In this document: in pieces, positions 37,160 to 47,220 of the stretch
How the letters are laid out: each line of letters opens with the position of its first letter
Position numbering within the stretch: the first letter of the stretch is position 1
From: Hyphomicrobium sp. LHD-15
GTDB lineage: Bacteria; Pseudomonadota; Alphaproteobacteria; Rhizobiales; Hyphomicrobiaceae
DNA: 64,000 nt
Assembly: GCF_031157355.1 (NCBI RefSeq)
Contig: NZ_JAVIFT010000005.1
Coordinates: forward strand, 1-64,000
Direction of reading: 5' to 3'
Notes under the pieces: model-generated
Seen by the model: only the letters and a program-made list of their open reading frames with translations
Databases searched by the model: none
What the model was told of the DNA's origin: nothing
Translations under genes and position numbers: made by a program

Positions 37160-37765
37160 ATGAAGAAGCTCCTACTCGCCGCCCTGGCGCTCGTTCTTCT
37201 GGCTGCAGCCTACATCGCCTCGCCCTTCCTCGCGGCCTGGAGCATCCGGGAAGCCATCCGCACCGGAAATTCGGAGTATCTAGCGGCCAAACTCGAATGG
37301 CCGACAGTACGCGCCACGCTGCGCGCCTCCCTGACCGAATACGCGATCGGCCAGACGCCCGTCGCAACTGCCGGCTCTGGTGCCGCCAAGCCCGGCATCT
37401 GGCAGCGGATCAAGAATGGCTTCAGCCGCCGCGCCGTCGACAACATCGTCGAAAGCTACGTCACGCCCGAAGGCCTGCCGCAGTTGTTCGGCATGCGCCA
37501 GTACTATCGCGAAAACGTTTCGGGAGCCGCGGCAGCGGACGCGGCCCGCCCCTGGCATGAGCGCGTCGCAAGCTTCTGGTCCCGCATCAAGCGGGCGGAA
37601 TTCCACTCTCCCACGGAGTTCGAGATCGAGATGGCCGACCGCAACGATCCGACGCGCCACTACATCGGCCTTCTGAAGCTTCGCTGCGTCGAATGGAAGC
37701 TGACGGAGCTGCGCCTGCGCACGCTCGACGAGGCAGCCCTTCCCCTCGCTGCCGATCCCGCCTGA
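37160..37765 (+). CDS. DUF2939 family exported or membrane-anchored protein
   Basis: 201 residues starting MKKLLLAALALVLLAAAYIA, an N-terminal hydrophobic helix or signal peptide, then SPFLAAWSIREAIRTGNSEYLAAKLEW, the conserved start of DUF2939 domains. Function unknown. GAGG is placed 7 bases before this ATG, supporting it over the upstream ATG at 37106. Confidence 0.8.
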   Translation: MKKLLLAALALVLLAAAYIASPFLAAWSIREAIRTGNSEYLAAKLEWPTVRATLRASLTEYAIGQTPVATAGSGAAKPGIWQRIKNGFSRRAVDNIVESYVTPEGLPQLFGMRQYYRENVSGAAAADAARPWHERVASFWSRIKRAEFHSPTEFEIEMADRNDPTRHYIGLLKLRCVEWKLTELRLRTLDEAALPLAADPA

Positions 37766-37943
37766 GCCGTCTATCCGGTCACCGATGGCTCCGCTGCAAA
37801 ACAATCCAGGAATCCTTCGTTAGCGCTCTTTCTCCGCGATGCTACCCGGAACGGGCCAGTCCGTGGAAACCAGGCCGTGGAAGATCGCGTCCGCCGAGAC
37901 TTCGGTCCACGAGATTGGTGACCGCTTCGTGGAGCCCTTCCGA

Positions 37944-39065
37944 ATGTCCATCTCGAAATTCGTGCGCACCGCTTCTCTGACCGCGCTTCTTGCCGTGCCT
38001 CTGGCACCAACCGCATCGCAAGCCGAAACCTCGCCCGCCCGCGTCACCATTCTCTATGACGCGTTCGGCAAGGAAGCGAGCGTTCGCAAGGATTGGGGCT
38101 TCTCCGCGCTCGTCGAAGTAGGCGGTAAGCGCATCCTGTTCGACACCGGCAACAACGCGGACGTGTTCCTCGCAAACGCCAAAGCCAAGGGCGTCGACTT
38201 CACGACGCTGGATTTCGTTGTCCAGTCGCACCGTCATGCCGATCATCTCGCAGGCCTCGCCGAGGTCCTGAAGGTCAATCCCAAGGTCAAGATCTATGGA
38301 CCCAAGGAAGGCTTCGGCGTCTATGGCTCGTCGCTGCCGTCGAGCTTCTACCGCAAGAACGAGCAGCTCCCGCCCGAGCAGCGCTACTACGACGGCAAGC
38401 CGCCGGAAACTCTGCAGTTCGGAACGGCCTGGAACGGCGCCAACATCGAGGTCATCGACAAGACGACCGAGATCGCGCCCGGCATCTGGCTGATCGCGCT
38501 CGTCTCCGATCAGAAGGGCACGCTGGAGCTCAAGGAAGTTTCGCTCGCCATCAACACGCCCGAAGGCATCGTGCTGCTCGTCGGCTGCTCGCATCCCGGT
38601 ATCGAGAAAATCGTCGAGGCAGCCAGCGCCATCAATCCGAAGATCCATTACGTGTTCGGCGGCTTCCATCTCGTGAACGCGCCCGACGAAACCATCGCGT
38701 CGGTGTCGGCTTCGCTGCGCGACAAGTGGAAGATCGAGAACGTCGCCCCTGGCCATTGCACGGGCGAGCCGACGTTCGCCGGGCTACGCGAAGCCTTCGG
38801 CGATCGCTACGTCTACGCAGGCGCAGGCTCGGTGCTCGAGTTGGGCAAGTCGCGTAGGGCGGAGCTGAATTCGTACATCCACAAGGCGTCGTACTCGGCC
38901 GCAACATCCTCGTCGGAGTTGCGCGGCGAGGCGGCAGCCTTGCGCGGCAGCGACCTCGAGTACTACCGCGCGCGGTCGGCCACGAGCCCTGACGCGAGAG
39001 AGCCCGCTATGATGAAGTGGCTGCGCGCCTCGTTCCGCCTCCCCGAACCGGAAGCGCGGAAGTAA
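37944..39065 (+). CDS. Secreted metallo-beta-lactamase fold hydrolase
   Basis: 373 residues with a Sec signal peptide (MSISKFVRTASLTALLAVPL...ASQA). The zinc motif SHRHADHLAGL is near residue 96, with GCSHPGIEKIV and GGFHLVN further on. The fold resembles the group annotated as 7,8-dihydropterin-6-methyl-4-(ribofuranosyl)-aminobenzene 5'-phosphate synthase-like, but the signal peptide points to a periplasmic substrate that cannot be named. GGAG lies upstream of this ATG. It converges with valS. Confidence 0.85.
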   Translation: MSISKFVRTASLTALLAVPLAPTASQAETSPARVTILYDAFGKEASVRKDWGFSALVEVGGKRILFDTGNNADVFLANAKAKGVDFTTLDFVVQSHRHADHLAGLAEVLKVNPKVKIYGPKEGFGVYGSSLPSSFYRKNEQLPPEQRYYDGKPPETLQFGTAWNGANIEVIDKTTEIAPGIWLIALVSDQKGTLELKEVSLAINTPEGIVLLVGCSHPGIEKIVEAASAINPKIHYVFGGFHLVNAPDETIASVSASLRDKWKIENVAPGHCTGEPTFAGLREAFGDRYVYAGAGSVLELGKSRRAELNSYIHKASYSAATSSSELRGEAAALRGSDLEYYRARSATSPDAREPAMMKWLRASFRLPEPEARK

Positions 39066-39075
39066 TGCATCCAAT

Positions 39076-39103
39076 CCCTCTCCCTGCCCACACGGGGAGA
39101 GGG
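39076..39103. terminator. Bidirectional hairpin between MBL-fold gene and valS
   Basis: Arms ccctctccc and gggagaggg enclose a 10-base loop in the 42-base gap of two convergent genes. The sequence resembles the ccctctcc...ggagaggg intergenic hairpins frequent in Rhizobiales. Confidence 0.5.
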
Positions 39104-39107
39104 TGCA

Positions 39108-42023
39108 CTACCCCTCGATGCGCTTCAAAGCCGCCGAAAGTCGCGTGATGCGGTCGCTGGTTTCGACGACGCGCTCGCGGTTGAGCTCCACCACATGCTC
39201 TGGCGACTTCGCGACATTGGCCTCGTTCGCGAGCCACGCCGTCGCTTTGCCGCGATCGCCCTCAGCCTTTTCAATCTCTTTCTGAAGGCGCTTGCGTTCG
39301 GCCCCCATGTCGATGACGCCTTCGAGCGGCAGCGCGACGGTCGCTTCCCCGATCACGATCAGCGCCGCGCCCTTGGGCGCCGCCTGCGCGAACGTGATGC
39401 TCTCGAGGCGCGCCAACCGCCGGATCGTTTCATCGTGCCGGCGCGCGCGCGCAGCCGTGGCCTCGCTCGCCCCCGTGATGACCAGCGGGATTTTCGCACC
39501 AGCCGGGATGTTCATCTCCGTACGCACCGAGCGAACCTCGGAAACCAGCTTCACCACCCAGCCGATTTCCTCGTCGGCTTCCGTGCTCGAAAGTCCCGAA
39601 AGGCGCGGCCACTCGGACAGACACAGGAGCGACTTGCGCGCATGCCCGTGCTCGACCATGTGCGCCCACAGCTCTTCGGTGATGAACGGCATGAACGGAT
39701 GCAGCAGCTTGAGGCACTGATCGAGCACCCACGCCGTGCAGGCGCGCGTTTCGAGGATCGCGTCCTCGTCGTCACCCGCCAGGATCGGCTTGATCAGCTC
39801 CAGGTACCAGTCGCAGTAGACACCCCACACGAACTCGTAGATGGCGCCGGCCGCCTCGTTGAACTTGTAGCCTTCGAGCCCGGCCGTCACGGCGTTTGCC
39901 GCGCGCTCCGTCTCGCCGACGATCCACCGGTTCAGCGTGTGCTTGACGGAATGCGGATCGAAGTCGAACTGGCGCACGCATTCGTTCATCTCGCCGAAGC
40001 GCGCGGCGTTCCAGAGCTTGGTCGCGAAGTTGCGATAGCCCTCCACGCGCTGTGGCGCCAGCTTGATATCGCGGCCCTGCGCGGCCATCGCGGCGAGCGT
40101 GAAGCGCAGCGCATCCGCGCCGTACTTGTCGATGATCTGCAAGGGATCGATGACGTTGCCCTTCGATTTCGACATCTTCTGCCCCTTCTCGTCGCGAACG
40201 AGGGCATGGATGTAGATGTCACGGAACGGCACCTCCTGCATGAAGTGCTCGCCCATCATCATCATGCGGGCGACCCAGAAGAAGATGATGTCGAAGCCGG
40301 TGACGAGCACGCTGGTCGGATAGTAGCGTTTCAGCTCGGTCGTATCGTCGGGCCAGCCGAGCGTCGAGAACGGCCACAGCGCCGAGGAGAACCACGTGTC
40401 GAGCACGTCTTCGTCGCGATAAATCGGAATAGGAAGCAGCTTGTCCTTCGGATTGCCACTGAAGCGCGTTGAGAATTCCAATTCGTTTGAAACAATCTCT
40501 ACTGACAACCCGTAGTAGGCTCGGGCTTTCTCGAGCGCTTCTTCCTCGGAGGAAGCAACGAAAAACTCACGTTCAACGAGCGACAGTACACCTTCTGCCT
40601 TTTTGGGCCCGTACCACGCCGGAATTTGATGGCCCCACCACAGTTGGCGCGAAATGCACCACGGCTGGATGTTGCGCATCCACTCGAAGTAGGTCTTTTC
40701 CCAGTTCTTCGGCACAAACTGCGTCTTGCCGCTCTCGATCGCAGCTATCGCGGGCTTCGCAAGCTCCTCCGCATTGACGTACCACTGGTCTGTCAGCCAC
40801 GGCTCGATGACGTCATTCGACCGATCGCCGTGCGGAACGGTGTGCGTCGTCGGCTCGATCTTGGCGAGCAGACCCAGCGCCGCGATATCCGCAACGATGC
40901 GCTTGCGCGCTTCGAACCGGTCGAGCCCGCGATAGGCCTCCGGCACATCCGCGTCTTGGAAGATCTTGCCAAACGCATCGAGCACGTTGAGCTTCGCGAG
41001 ATCGTGCCGCTTCCCAACCTCGAAGTCGTTGAAGTCGTGCGCCGGCGTGATCTTCACCGCGCCCGTTCCCTTCTCGGGATCGGAGTACTCGTCGGCGACA
41101 ATCGGAATCTCGCGGCCAACCAGCGGCAGCAGCACCTTCGCGCGAGCCTTCACGAGCGCTGCGTAGCGCTCGTCCTCGGGATGCACAGCAACGCCCGTAT
41201 CGCCCAGCATCGTCTCGGGACGCGTCGTCGCGACGATGATGTAGGAGCGCGTCTCGAACGCCGTGGGCTTGCCCTCGTCGTCGAATGCAATCGGATGCTC
41301 GTAGGTTTTGCCGTCCGCCAGCGGATAGCGGAAATGGTACATGTGCCCTGAAGGATCCTTCTTCAGAACCTTCGCCAGCGCCTCCGCATCGAACGGCGTC
41401 TCGGGATCGCCGTCCACCCATGTGAACGAGCCCTTCTTCTCGACCTGCACGACCTCGAGATCCGAGATCGCGGTCTGGAACTTGGGGTCCCAGTTGACGA
41501 GCCGCTTGTCCTTGTAGATGAGCCCCTTCCGGTGCAGCTCGACGAACACTTTCACGACCGCGCGCGAAAGCCCTTCGTCCATCGTGAAGCGCTCGCGCGA
41601 CCAGTCGCACGAAGCACCGAGCCGGCGGAGCTGGTTGACGATGGTCGATCCGCTCTCTTCCTTCCACGCCCACACCCGGCGCACGAATTCCTCGCGCCCG
41701 AGCTCGCGGCGGTTCGGCTGCTGCCGCTCCATCAGCTGACGCTCGACCACCATCTGCGTCGCGATGCCCGCGTGGTCCGTGCCCGGCTGCCACAGCACGT
41801 CGCGCCCGCGCATGCGCTCGAAGCGCACCAGCACGTCCTGCAGCGTGTTGTTGAGCGCATGCCCCATATGGAGCGAGCCGGTCACGTTCGGCGGCGGGAT
41901 CACGATCGAATAGGGCTCGGCGCCGGCGCGCTCCGGGCGGCCACACTTGAAAGCGTCGGCCTTGTTCCACTCTTCGTTGATCCGCGGCTCGATCTCGGCG
42001 GGCTGATAGGTCTTGTCGAGCAT
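39108..42023 (-). CDS. valS: Valyl-tRNA synthetase
   Basis: 971 residues from ATG 42023 ([19 protein letters not shown]). HIGH motif in [19 protein letters not shown] and [15 protein letters not shown] loop; the editing domain with [19 protein letters not shown] is present and a C-terminal coiled coil closes the protein. It charges tRNA-Val. It is followed upstream by the popZ paralogues on the same strand. Confidence 0.97.
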   Translation of the reverse strand: MLDKTYQPAEIEPRINEEWNKADAFKCGRPERAGAEPYSIVIPPPNVTGSLHMGHALNNTLQDVLVRFERMRGRDVLWQPGTDHAGIATQMVVERQLMERQQPNRRELGREEFVRRVWAWKEESGSTIVNQLRRLGASCDWSRERFTMDEGLSRAVVKVFVELHRKGLIYKDKRLVNWDPKFQTAISDLEVVQVEKKGSFTWVDGDPETPFDAEALAKVLKKDPSGHMYHFRYPLADGKTYEHPIAFDDEGKPTAFETRSYIIVATTRPETMLGDTGVAVHPEDERYAALVKARAKVLLPLVGREIPIVADEYSDPEKGTGAVKITPAHDFNDFEVGKRHDLAKLNVLDAFGKIFQDADVPEAYRGLDRFEARKRIVADIAALGLLAKIEPTTHTVPHGDRSNDVIEPWLTDQWYVNAEELAKPAIAAIESGKTQFVPKNWEKTYFEWMRNIQPWCISRQLWWGHQIPAWYGPKKAEGVLSLVEREFFVASSEEEALEKARAYYGLSVEIVSNELEFSTRFSGNPKDKLLPIPIYRDEDVLDTWFSSALWPFSTLGWPDDTTELKRYYPTSVLVTGFDIIFFWVARMMMMGEHFMQEVPFRDIYIHALVRDEKGQKMSKSKGNVIDPLQIIDKYGADALRFTLAAMAAQGRDIKLAPQRVEGYRNFATKLWNAARFGEMNECVRQFDFDPHSVKHTLNRWIVGETERAANAVTAGLEGYKFNEAAGAIYEFVWGVYCDWYLELIKPILAGDDEDAILETRACTAWVLDQCLKLLHPFMPFITEELWAHMVEHGHARKSLLCLSEWPRLSGLSSTEADEEIGWVVKLVSEVRSVRTEMNIPAGAKIPLVITGASEATAARARRHDETIRRLARLESITFAQAAPKGAALIVIGEATVALPLEGVIDMGAERKRLQKEIEKAEGDRGKATAWLANEANVAKSPEHVVELNRERVVETSDRITRLSAALKRIEG

Positions 42024-42222
42024 GGGTCGCGCGAGCCTTTGCGGATGAAATTGGTGTGCGGACGGAAAAGCCGGACGCTTTCCCGGCACCGGCACGAGAA
42101 ACGGAGTTGTGGCGTCCTACGAACCCGCTTGCCGCCTGTCAATCGGCAGCGAGCGAGCCGCACGCGCCCGCGAGGGCGAATGCGCGAAGCGCTCTGGATC
42201 GTTCAGGGAAACGCGTGCAAAA

Positions 42223-43830
42223 TCAAGACCCGGACGGCTTGGAGCCAGGACGGACCGGATTGCTCACCTCGTTGCGCAGCGCTTTCTCGATGATGCGCGG
42301 CATATTGTCGGCGACCCACTGCTGCAGCATCGGGCGCAACATGTCGGCAACGGCATCCTCGAGCGTACGAGCAGCAGCCGGCACTGCGCCGCCCGCAGCC
42401 CCCGGCGCTGGCGTCAGCGCGTTGACTGGGGGCAACCCGGCGGCACCGGCGGGCTCCACGATCGGCGTCAACGGAATGGCTGCCTGTGCAGACGACTGGG
42501 TCACCCCTGCAAAAGCCGACGCGGCAGCCGAGGCCGCAAGCCCCTGTGCGAGAGCATCGAGAGCCTGCGCCGCGGCAGTTTCTGCAGCTGGAGCCGCAGT
42601 CGCGAAACGCGGTGCCGGCTCGACCACCGGCGAAGCCGGAGGAGGCGCGATGTTGCCGAGCGCGGAAAAACGATCGGAAAACGGCCTCGTGGCCGCGGCA
42701 GGTTTCGATGCCGGCGCCGGATTGATCGGCGCGACGGGGGCAATATCGATCGGCGCAACATCAACGACGGGAGCAGGCGCGAAAGATACCGGCTCGACGA
42801 GCTCAGCCTCGACGTCGGTTGAAGCGTCGATGATCTCCGCATCCGCCCGAGGTGTATCGCGTCCGTTTCCGCTATCGGGTGCACGCCCGAACGCCTCGAA
42901 GGCGGGCTCGGCCACGGCACTCCGGAACGGTGCGGGCGTTTCGAGAGCAGGCAGCCCCGTCGAAACGTCGGCGTCGTTACGCAAGGAGGTATCGCGATCG
43001 AGCGAAGACGAGGCCGGACGAACCTCGGTCGCGGGCTTCGCCTCGGGTGTCGAAAAAACCGGCGAGCCAAACAGCGTCGATGTCGATGCGCCCGTCTGAG
43101 CGGATCCCGACGAGATCTCGCCCGGCACCACGGCGCCAAGGCCGGAAAGCCGCTTCAGCTTTTCCTCTGCGCTCTCGGGCGGCGAAGCCGCGGCTGCCCG
43201 CGAAGATTCCACAGGCGGAAGCGGCGGCAGCACCGGCATCGCGTTCTGCGGCGGATAAAACCCCTGCTTCCGGAGCGGCGGAAAACCGAAATTGCGCGGC
43301 GCAGGCGGCGCGACATCCTTGACCGCCTCGCTATCGGAGCCCCCGAACGGCAGCGGCGGAACGAACGAGGACGATGACGCGGAGGTTGGCTGCGAAGCCG
43401 AAAGCTGAGGCGGCAGCAACGCGGCCCCGTTCAATGCAGGCTTGTCGCTCGCTTCCGCCGAAGCGGACGACTTCGATGCCGTCGAAAACGACAGCTCAGG
43501 CTTCGGCGCCGCGAGAGCAGCGCCTTGCGCGTCGCCTTCGTCGAACATGTCGGCGAGGTCCTGGTCGAACGACAACGGGCGCTTGGAGCCGAGCGGATTC
43601 GTGGGCGGAAGCGACCCGTTCCGGAGCACGCCATTCAGCCGATCGAGCAACGGCGGCGTCCGCGTATCCAAAGGCGTCGCGCCACCGGCACCGGACGACT
43701 TGGGCACGAGAGGATTGGCGTCGATAACGGCGTCAGAACGATCGGACGACGGCTCATCCGCGATGATCTGGCGGATCGAAGCCAGAATCTCTTCCATGCT
43801 CTGCTCGCCGGCTTTGTCCGGTCTGTTCAT
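42223..43830 (-). CDS. PopZ-like polar organising protein, long form (paralogue 1)
   Basis: 535 residues, about three times the size of Caulobacter PopZ. The N-terminus EQSMEEILASIRQIIADEPSS and C-terminus LEDAVADMLRPMLQQWVADNMPRIIEKALRNEV are the two conserved DUF2497/PopZ regions. A very long Pro/Ala/Ser-rich acidic linker lies between them. Just before the C-terminal region is LAASAAASAFAGVTQSS, resembling the Ala/Ser segment of Caulobacter PopZ. PopZ self-assembles at the cell pole and tethers ParB and cell-cycle proteins. ATG 43830 has a TAGGTAGGG upstream. A second paralogue precedes it. Confidence 0.88.
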   Translation of the reverse strand: MNRPDKAGEQSMEEILASIRQIIADEPSSDRSDAVIDANPLVPKSSGAGGATPLDTRTPPLLDRLNGVLRNGSLPPTNPLGSKRPLSFDQDLADMFDEGDAQGAALAAPKPELSFSTASKSSASAEASDKPALNGAALLPPQLSASQPTSASSSSFVPPLPFGGSDSEAVKDVAPPAPRNFGFPPLRKQGFYPPQNAMPVLPPLPPVESSRAAAASPPESAEEKLKRLSGLGAVVPGEISSGSAQTGASTSTLFGSPVFSTPEAKPATEVRPASSSLDRDTSLRNDADVSTGLPALETPAPFRSAVAEPAFEAFGRAPDSGNGRDTPRADAEIIDASTDVEAELVEPVSFAPAPVVDVAPIDIAPVAPINPAPASKPAAATRPFSDRFSALGNIAPPPASPVVEPAPRFATAAPAAETAAAQALDALAQGLAASAAASAFAGVTQSSAQAAIPLTPIVEPAGAAGLPPVNALTPAPGAAGGAVPAAARTLEDAVADMLRPMLQQWVADNMPRIIEKALRNEVSNPVRPGSKPSGS

Positions 43831-44030
43831 GCCCTACCTACCGCCCGATGCGCACCGCGCGGCTCGGTTGCCATGGACCGGCCGCAAACGGAATAGCGCA
43901 ACAAAAATCGCCTCTTGGGAAGACGTACCCCGGCATCGACATGGCTTCAATGCGTCTCGACCACCCTATCCGCACTCTTCTCACCGTATATGCTCAACCG
44001 CGCATACGACGTTTTCGAGGCAAAAACGAT

Positions 44031-44046
44031 GTTAAGACGGCATTAA
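44031..44046. promoter_or_regulatory. Perfect CtrA-type box between popZ paralogues
   Basis: On the minus strand it reads TTAA-TGCCGTC-TTAAC, matching the CtrA consensus exactly. It lies 201 bases upstream of the popZ-like paralogue 1 start and within 9 bases of the stop of paralogue 2, so it would act on paralogue 1 only if it drives it alone. Confidence 0.6.
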
Positions 44047-44054
44047 GTCGTGTC

Positions 44055-45074
44055 TCAGGGCTTCTTCGGCGCCTTGACGCTCTCCGCGATTTCGATGTGG
44101 AGGGCCTTTTCGACCATGCGGGGCATATTGTCCGCGAGCCACTGGCGTAGCATCGGCCGCAAAAGATCCGCGGTTGCATCTTCGATCGTGCCCTCGGGCT
44201 GAGCAGCCGCAGGCACAACCGCATCCGGCGCCGGCGCGCTCGATGAGGGAAGCGGCGGCGGCGGCATCGCCGCGACCGGAGGCGCGGCGGCGACCGGCGG
44301 AACCACCACTACGAAGGGTTCCTCAGGCACTTCCGTCACGACGAACTGAGATGGGTTAATCGGAGTCGGCGAGACCCGCTCGAACTGGCCCGGAACAATA
44401 GCGCGGAAATCGACAGGAGAGCCGGCCGGCGGCTCGGGTGTGCGCTGGACGACCGGCGCAGGCTCGGGCGTGGCGGCAGGAGCAGGCGACGGAAGCGCGC
44501 CGGTGGGCGCGGCCATGCGGAGAAAATGCGTATCCTTGAACGCGCTCATCACCCGCTTGGGAGCATCACCGCCTTCCGGTGCGCTCGAGGCGGAGGCCGG
44601 AGCCCCCCCGGACGACTGCGAAACCGGCGCGGCAGGCGCGCTCGCAGCGTGTGGGTCGCTCGGAGCGGATTCGCTCGGCCGCACGCTCTTGAGAGAGCTC
44701 AAGCCTGCATTGGGAGCGGGGGATTCGGACGAAAGCGCACCACCCTCTACCGGCGCGCCCCGGGAGAAATCGTCGTCACCGTTGAACAGCGGGCGAGTTT
44801 CGGGCTGTGCCGACGTCGCGCCCCGAATCGCATCCGTGAGACGGCCAAGCAGCGGCGTCTGCTTCTCGCTTGCGGCCGGAGGCGAAGATCTGAAAATTGC
44901 GGGCAGATCGAAATCGCCAGCATCGTCGAGCGCACTATCGCCCCTAAGCATGATCGGCGTACCGCGAAGCTCCCCATGGGAGCCATGCCCGGCGGGTTCC
45001 TCGGCAATGATCCTGCGGATCGATGCCAGGATCTCCTCCATGCTCGGCTGGCCGTTTTTCTCTGTCATGTTCAT
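44055..45074 (-). CDS. PopZ-like protein, paralogue 2
   Basis: 339 residues from ATG 45074 (GGAG upstream; MNMTEKNGQPSMEEILASIR). It has the same N-terminal motif (MEEILASIRRIIAEEP) and a C-terminal block (IEDATADLLRPMLRQWLADNMPRMVEKALHIEI), with a Pro/Ala-rich linker. The Ala/Ser AASAFA-like segment of paralogue 1 is not evident. It ends ESVKAPKKP. Either a second polar scaffold or a modulator is possible. Confidence 0.87.
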   Translation of the reverse strand: MNMTEKNGQPSMEEILASIRRIIAEEPAGHGSHGELRGTPIMLRGDSALDDAGDFDLPAIFRSSPPAASEKQTPLLGRLTDAIRGATSAQPETRPLFNGDDDFSRGAPVEGGALSSESPAPNAGLSSLKSVRPSESAPSDPHAASAPAAPVSQSSGGAPASASSAPEGGDAPKRVMSAFKDTHFLRMAAPTGALPSPAPAATPEPAPVVQRTPEPPAGSPVDFRAIVPGQFERVSPTPINPSQFVVTEVPEEPFVVVVPPVAAAPPVAAMPPPPLPSSSAPAPDAVVPAAAQPEGTIEDATADLLRPMLRQWLADNMPRMVEKALHIEIAESVKAPKKP

Positions 45075-45404
45075 TACGCCACTCCCTACGCACACCACGA
45101 CAAGCACTGCGACACCCGACCCGCATGGATGCCGTCCCCGACTGAGGCCACCGCAATTCCCCGATTGCAGTGCCTGACCCCGCGTGCGCACACGACGAGG
45201 CGTTCGTAGAGCTGACGTGCGCCAAGGATCACCCGCGCCCTGGCAGACGCAGCATTTCCGCTAATACAAAAGTTGTGTGTGGGACTCCCACCGCGCTCGA
45301 AGCTAAGCGCGATAATGGGCAACGATGTGGCAAAGCCACAGCACAACACAAATCGACAGCGATTAGCCTCAGCTAACCCGCCGACTGTGCCCTGCTCAAG
45401 GATT
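45075..45404. other. Intergenic region upstream of popZ paralogue 2
   Basis: 330 bases between popZ paralogue 2 and the TolC-like gene; contains its promoter. No credible gene and no CtrA box with correct spacing. Confidence 0.45.
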
Positions 45405-46838
45405 TTATTTTACGGGATCAGACGCCGGCAGCTCTTCGGTGCGGCCGTCGGAATGGGTTATCGAAGTGCCCCAAGGTTTACGGCGCACTTCCTGATAATG
45501 TGCTTCAGCATCGTAGGCGATCGACGTGAAGCCGATATTCACAGCATCGAGCCGTCCGATCGCTGCCAGCACCGCGTAGTTGGCAACGACAACGTTACGA
45601 CGCGTCGTCTCGAGCGTGACCTGCGAGGTCAGAAGCTCCAGCTCCGCGTTGAGCACGTCGAGAAGCGTGCGCTGCCCAACTCGCTCTTCTTCGCGCACGC
45701 CGGTGAGAGCCGTCGTATTGGCGCTGACCTGCGACTGATCGGACTGGACCTGCGCGCGGAACGCGAGCAGCTGCGACCAGGCTCCGACGACGTTCGCCTC
45801 GGTCTCGCTCCGGGCCTGCTCGATCTCCTGCAGGCGGCTGACATGAATGTGCTTCTGCTGACGAACGCGCGCATAGACTTCGCCGCCCTCGTAGATCGGC
45901 ACAGTCAAACGGCCGGTAACGACGGCATCTTCCGTCTCGTTGATCCCGACCGAGGTGTCGAAACGATCGGTATACGAAGCCTCGAGCTGAACCGACGGCA
46001 GCAGTTCACCGCGAATCCGATCCACGCCAAAACGGGCGGCCTGCTCGAGATAGAGCGAATTGACGACGGCCGGGCTCTCCGAGGTGCCGATCCGGGTCGC
46101 CTCTTCCAGAGATCTCGGAACCAGCCGCTCGTATCCGCTCGGCTCGACCAGATTGTCCGGCGCATGACCAACGACGCGCTCATAGGTGGCGCGGCTTGTC
46201 TTGAGATTCGCCTTGGCAAGATCGAGCGCCGACACGGAACCAGCGCGGCGCGCCTGCGCCTGCGCTACGTCCGTGCGCGTCACTTCGCCGACAGCGAAGC
46301 GATCCTGCGTTGCTTTGAGTTCGCGCGAGAGCACGTTCACGTTGTTTTCGCGCAGCTTCAAGATCGCCTGATCGCGCACGACATCCATGAACGCCGTGAC
46401 GGCATCGAGCAGAACGGCTTGCTCGACCGAACGCAGCGTCTCACGGCCGGCGCGGACGTTCGCCTCTTGCTCGTTGACCGAGTTGATGGTGCGGAAGCCG
46501 TTGAAGATCGGCTGGACGGCCTCGACCGAATAACCCTTCGGCTTGAGTTCGTTCTCCGTCGTACCGGTTATCGCGCGCGTTTTGGTGTTCTGATAGTTGA
46601 CGTCGGCGTTTCCCGTGATCACCGGCCGGAAGCCGGACCGAGCGCGCGTCACTTCTTCATCGACTGCGCGCAAGCGCGCGCGCTCTGCATCGAGCTGCGG
46701 ATTGTATTGATAGGCCGAGGCGAGTGCCTGATTGAGCGTCTCGGAGCGAACCTCGGTCGGCAAGCCCATGACAGCTCCACCCGCTACCGCGAGGGCAGCA
46801 AGAACGGAAAGCTGCAAATTCCGTTTGAGCGCGACCAA
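45405..46838 (-). CDS. tolC: TolC family outer-membrane channel
   Basis: 477 residues from TTG 46838, which has GGAG six bases upstream; a signal peptide follows (LKRNLQLSVLAALAVAGGAV...EVRS-ETL). The TolC fold is visible in repeated long helices: LNQALASAYQYNPQLDAERARLRAVDEEV near the start and ATRIGTSESPAVVNSLYLEQAARFG in the second half. It forms a trimeric outer-membrane exit duct for type I secretion or efflux. No cognate ABC or HlyD gene adjoins it, although an HlyD-like gene is at 55.6 kb. A TTG start further upstream (46871) is possible. Confidence 0.9.
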   Translation of the reverse strand: MVALKRNLQLSVLAALAVAGGAVMGLPTEVRSETLNQALASAYQYNPQLDAERARLRAVDEEVTRARSGFRPVITGNADVNYQNTKTRAITGTTENELKPKGYSVEAVQPIFNGFRTINSVNEQEANVRAGRETLRSVEQAVLLDAVTAFMDVVRDQAILKLRENNVNVLSRELKATQDRFAVGEVTRTDVAQAQARRAGSVSALDLAKANLKTSRATYERVVGHAPDNLVEPSGYERLVPRSLEEATRIGTSESPAVVNSLYLEQAARFGVDRIRGELLPSVQLEASYTDRFDTSVGINETEDAVVTGRLTVPIYEGGEVYARVRQQKHIHVSRLQEIEQARSETEANVVGAWSQLLAFRAQVQSDQSQVSANTTALTGVREEERVGQRTLLDVLNAELELLTSQVTLETTRRNVVVANYAVLAAIGRLDAVNIGFTSIAYDAEAHYQEVRRKPWGTSITHSDGRTEELPASDPVK

Positions 46839-47190
46839 AGTAAACTCCAAGCCCTGCTCGCTTCCTTCCAAGCCTCTGAAAACAGAGGCATCCAGATGAA
46901 GGTCGCGAATTCACCCCCAGTGCCAACTCTTAACGTCTTAGAGCAGTGATTTGATTCGAAGAAGGGCGGCGGAGGGGTCTCACCCTACAAGCTCGGAAAA
47001 GCGTGGCCGCATTCCCACACACCAGAAATCATCGCCCACCGGAGTTACCGGTAAGTAACATGAGCGAATATCAGCTAATTCATTGATTTAACGGAACAAC
47101 ATGGTCAGTCCGTCAACGGATCTTCGGCCCGCCGCGGGTCCGGTGGATAAGCAACGGTCAGCCAGATGCAAGGGTTGTCGCCGACTATTT
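46839..47190. other. Intergenic region tolC / methyltransferase
   Basis: 352 bases with the tolC promoter. It is comparatively AT-rich near 47055-47095. I found no gene. Confidence 0.4.
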
Positions 47191-47220
47191 TCAAAAGGCG
47201 AATTCGTGCGCTTTTTGAAA
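47189..47220 (-). terminator. Imperfect inverted repeat at the end of the methyltransferase gene
   Basis: Arms tttcaaaaggcg and cgctttttgaaa match at 11 of 12 positions across an 8-base loop, overlapping the stop codon. The T tract on the minus strand is short. Confidence 0.35.

Noticed and set aside
45360-45380. CtrA box upstream of popZ paralogue 2
   Set aside because: TTAG and CTAAC half-sites have six bases between them and several mismatches.
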